Notes under the pieces: model-generated
Told to the model about the DNA's origin: nothing
The model's input: only the letters and a program-made list of their open reading frames with translations
Databases searched by the model: none
Part shown: positions 61,740-64,000 of the stretch, in pieces
Layout: every line of letters begins with the position of its first letter
Position numbering within the stretch: position 1 is the first letter of the stretch
Translations under genes and position numbers: made by a program
Source: Sphingobacteriales bacterium
Lineage (GTDB): Bacteria > Bacteroidota > Bacteroidia > Chitinophagales > Chitinophagaceae
NCBI GenBank assembly: GCA_012270485.1
Contig: JAAXIF010000064.1
Location: forward strand, 31,532-95,531
Length of the DNA: 64,000 nucleotides
Direction: 5' to 3'

Positions 61740-63918
61740 TTTTACCTTTCTGTGACCTTAGGTAATTCTTTAAAAGCAAATTCTTTGCCATATCCAGCGT
61801 TGGATCTTCTTCACAGCATTGCTCAGCAGTTGTTTTGGCAAGTTCCAATAGATCTTTGTCATTAACAATGCTGGCAACTTTAAAGTTCAGTTCCCCACTT
61901 TGTCTGGTACCTTCAATATCACCCGGACCTCGTAGCTCCAAGTCTTTCTCAGCAATCTTGAAACCATCGTTGGTAGCGCACATGGTATTGATGCGTTCTT
62001 TGGCATCTTTGCTTACTTTGGACCCCGTTAATAAAATGCAAAAACTTTTTTCGCTACCTCTTCCTACCCTTCCCCTAAGCTGATGCAATTGAGATAAGCC
62101 AAACTTTTCAGCACTTTCAATCACCATTACAGTGGCATTGGGCACATTCACCCCCACTTCTATCACAGTTGTACTCACCATGATATGTGTGTCATGTTGC
62201 ACAAAGCGCTGCATATTGGTCTCTTTTTCTTCTGCAGACTGTCTTCCATGCACCATACTGATACGATAGGAAGGTTCCGGGAAAAAACTTTTTACCTGTT
62301 CATATCCTTGCTTCAGGTCTTCATAACTCAACTTTTCACTCTCTTCAATCAACGGATATATAAAGTAGGCTTGTCTGCCTTTATTGATTTCTGTTCGTAC
62401 AAACTCCATCACACTGGCCCTTGCCATCTCATTACGATGAACGGTGGTAATGGGTTGTCTACCGGGTGGTAATTCATCCATTACACTATAATCCAAGTCA
62501 CCATAGGCCGTCATGGCCAATGTTCTGGGAATGGGCGTAGCTGTCATCACCAATACATGCGGTGGTACGGTAGCTTTCTCCCACAATCTGGCTCTTTGTG
62601 CAACTCCAAAACGGTGTTGTTCATCCACTATGACCAATCCGAGATTTTTAAACTGAACTACATCTTCAATCACAGCATGGGTACCTACCACAAAATGAAT
62701 GGTATCATCCAATAACCCACTTAATATTCGCTTTCGCTCTTTTCCCTTTATACTGCCCGTTAACAATGCAATTTCAACAGGCATATTCTTAAGTAATTCC
62801 TTTAACCCATTGTAGTGTTGTTGTGCCAATATCTCTGTGGGTGCCATCATACAACTTTGGTAGCCGTTATCGGCTGCCAATAACATACTAAGGAGCGCTA
62901 CGATGGTTTTACCGCTGCCTACATCCCCCTGTAATAATCGATTCATTTGATGACCTCTACCTGTATCGGTTCTAATTTCCCGAATCACTCGTTTTTGTGC
63001 ACCTGTTAATTCAAACGGCAGGTGATGATTATAAAAATCATTGAATAACTCGCCTACTTTTTCAAAAACAACGCCCCTGCTGCTATGATGTCTTTGTAAA
63101 CGAACCAGATTCAAACGAATTTGGGCGATAAAAAACTCTTCAAATTTTAATCGCCGCAGAGCCAATTGATAAGCTTCTTGTGATACCGGGAAATGCAGAT
63201 TCGAAAAAGCCTCATACCGATTCATCAATTGCAGCTTTTTGAAAATAGTTTCCGGAATATTTTCAGGAATATCTGTGGGTTTGATTTGTGAGAAAAGCTG
63301 AAAAGTTAACTTAGCCAATTGCCTGCCATTCAAACCCCTTGCCTTGAGTTTCTCGGTTGCAGGATATACCGGTTCCAGATAATCTTTTCCATCTGCTTTG
63401 GCTAATACATAAGGCTCTATTTCGGGATGTACCATCTGGGGTCTGCCATTAAAAAATCCTGTTCGACCAAACACCAGGTATTTTTGTCCGGGCACTAAAT
63501 TTTTTTGCACCCAACTAATTCCCTGAAACCAGGCTAATTCCAATACGCCTGTATCATCCCTCAAATAAGCAACCAATCTCTTTGCTCTTTTCTCCCCAAC
63601 AATCTCAAATTGTTGCAGTATACCTGCTACTTGGATGAAGTCGGTTTGATAGTTGACCATATTGATTTTACTCACTTTTGTTTTATCAATATGCCGATGC
63701 GGAAAATGATGCAAAAGATCATCGAACGTGAAAATCTGCAGCTCTTTTTTCAACAAGTCGCCCCTCAACGGACCGACGCCTTTGAGGTATTCGATGGGTG
63801 AGGATAATATGGTGGAAGAATCTTTGATTTTTTGATCTTTGATTTTTGATTCAGGGGAAGATACTTCTTCTGGATATTGCTTTTGTCTTCTATTACAAAT
63901 ATCCTTTCCGGGAGGCAT
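61717..63918 (-). CDS. recG: ATP-dependent DNA helicase RecG
   Basis: 733 aa: N-terminal wedge/OB region (about 85-190), Walker A GDVGSGKT (331-338), DEQH (432-435), and the C-terminal helicase half with VMTATPIPRTLAMTAYG, STTVIEVGVNVPNATVMVIE, QLHQLRGRVGRG and the TRG-like end. Rescues stalled replication forks and Holliday-type junctions. The first ~40 codons are partly composed of the TTTGATC repeat words (63818-63853), so the true start may be internal (for example in the SSPIEYLKG region), although no ATG is available there. Confidence 0.94.
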   Translation of the reverse strand: MPPGKDICNRRQKQYPEEVSSPESKIKDQKIKDSSTILSSPIEYLKGVGPLRGDLLKKELQIFTFDDLLHHFPHRHIDKTKVSKINMVNYQTDFIQVAGILQQFEIVGEKRAKRLVAYLRDDTGVLELAWFQGISWVQKNLVPGQKYLVFGRTGFFNGRPQMVHPEIEPYVLAKADGKDYLEPVYPATEKLKARGLNGRQLAKLTFQLFSQIKPTDIPENIPETIFKKLQLMNRYEAFSNLHFPVSQEAYQLALRRLKFEEFFIAQIRLNLVRLQRHHSSRGVVFEKVGELFNDFYNHHLPFELTGAQKRVIREIRTDTGRGHQMNRLLQGDVGSGKTIVALLSMLLAADNGYQSCMMAPTEILAQQHYNGLKELLKNMPVEIALLTGSIKGKERKRILSGLLDDTIHFVVGTHAVIEDVVQFKNLGLVIVDEQHRFGVAQRARLWEKATVPPHVLVMTATPIPRTLAMTAYGDLDYSVMDELPPGRQPITTVHRNEMARASVMEFVRTEINKGRQAYFIYPLIEESEKLSYEDLKQGYEQVKSFFPEPSYRISMVHGRQSAEEKETNMQRFVQHDTHIMVSTTVIEVGVNVPNATVMVIESAEKFGLSQLHQLRGRVGRGSEKSFCILLTGSKVSKDAKERINTMCATNDGFKIAEKDLELRGPGDIEGTRQSGELNFKVASIVNDKDLLELAKTTAEQCCEEDPTLDMAKNLLLKNYLRSQKGKNAWSRIS

Positions 63919-64000
63919 ATAGAAAATTCAATCTTGGGAAAGCTGCAAGCTGCAAGCCATTGCTGTCCGGTGAAAGTAAATTTTAAAAAAGAAAGGAGGC
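63919..64000. other. 82-base end of window upstream of recG
   Basis: A small direct repeat GCTGCAAGCTGCAAGC is visible near 63943-63958. No gene or promoter match was found. Confidence 0.3.

Overview
The window is chromosomal DNA from a member of the Bacteroidota, most likely a Chitinophagales/Chitinophagaceae-type bacterium; I cannot fix the genus. The evidence is a SusC/SusD pair, a PorP/SprF protein next to a giant gliding-motility C-terminal-domain protein (type IX secretion), CcmB/CcmC/CcmD-type haem export genes, few Shine-Dalgarno sequences, and several exact matches to the Bacteroidota -7 promoter element TAnnTTTG. I saw no rRNA, tRNA, CRISPR array or insertion sequence.

Layout. (1) 1-12.1 kb: a sialic acid utilisation locus on the minus strand (SusC, SusD, N-acetylneuraminate lyase, kelch mutarotase, MFS transporter, sialidase, N-acylglucosamine 2-epimerase, then the first codons of one more exported protein). 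A divergent GntR/FCD regulator follows, and the intergenic region carries clear operator-like repeats. Together these genes would cut, import, anomerise, cleave and epimerise sialic acid to GlcNAc. (2) 12.2-19.3 kb: two minus-strand stress or redox operons (SnoaL-DsbA/YjbH-DODA and F420-like reductase-YceI-SDR-DoxX-NmrA-like-DUF417). Each is preceded by the same composite promoter: an exact FNR-type TTGAT-N4-ATCAA box, a conserved middle block and TAGCTTTG. A Crp/Fnr-family gene sits directly upstream of one of them. (3) 19.3-21.0 kb: a long non-coding stretch with helically spaced direct repeats and several palindromes, then a gene of unknown function. (4) 21-24.2 kb: NamZ-type muramidase, DUF4256, a secreted NTF2-like protein and a GNAT enzyme. 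(5) 24.4-28.8 kb: a nucleotide-sugar operon (DegT aminotransferase, UDP-glucose dehydrogenase, UDP-glucuronate decarboxylase, RmlD), followed by KdtA. (6) 30.9-36.7 kb: a complete RND efflux system. (7) 37-56 kb: mostly housekeeping genes (thymidine kinase, CcmB, AMP nucleosidase, glutamate dehydrogenase, CcmC/D, QueA, SppA, FolK, deoxynucleoside kinase, M1 peptidase, RsmI, PurS, PssA, aminopeptidase P), with a RES-Xre toxin-antitoxin pair and a solitary HSDR_N nuclease-fold protein among them. (8) 56-64 kb: a secreted coiled-coil protein, PorP/SprF, the giant PKD/CHU_C protein and RecG.

A recurring feature is a set of long, near-perfect palindromes made of short repeated words (for example TTTGATC, TTGACAG, CCATGGACC, GTGAGTA). 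They lie at gene ends and in some cases extend into the 5' coding region of the neighbouring gene. The most interesting signals are the shared FNR-box promoter with its putative cognate regulator, the phased repeat array before the unknown gene at 20.1 kb, and this palindrome family.
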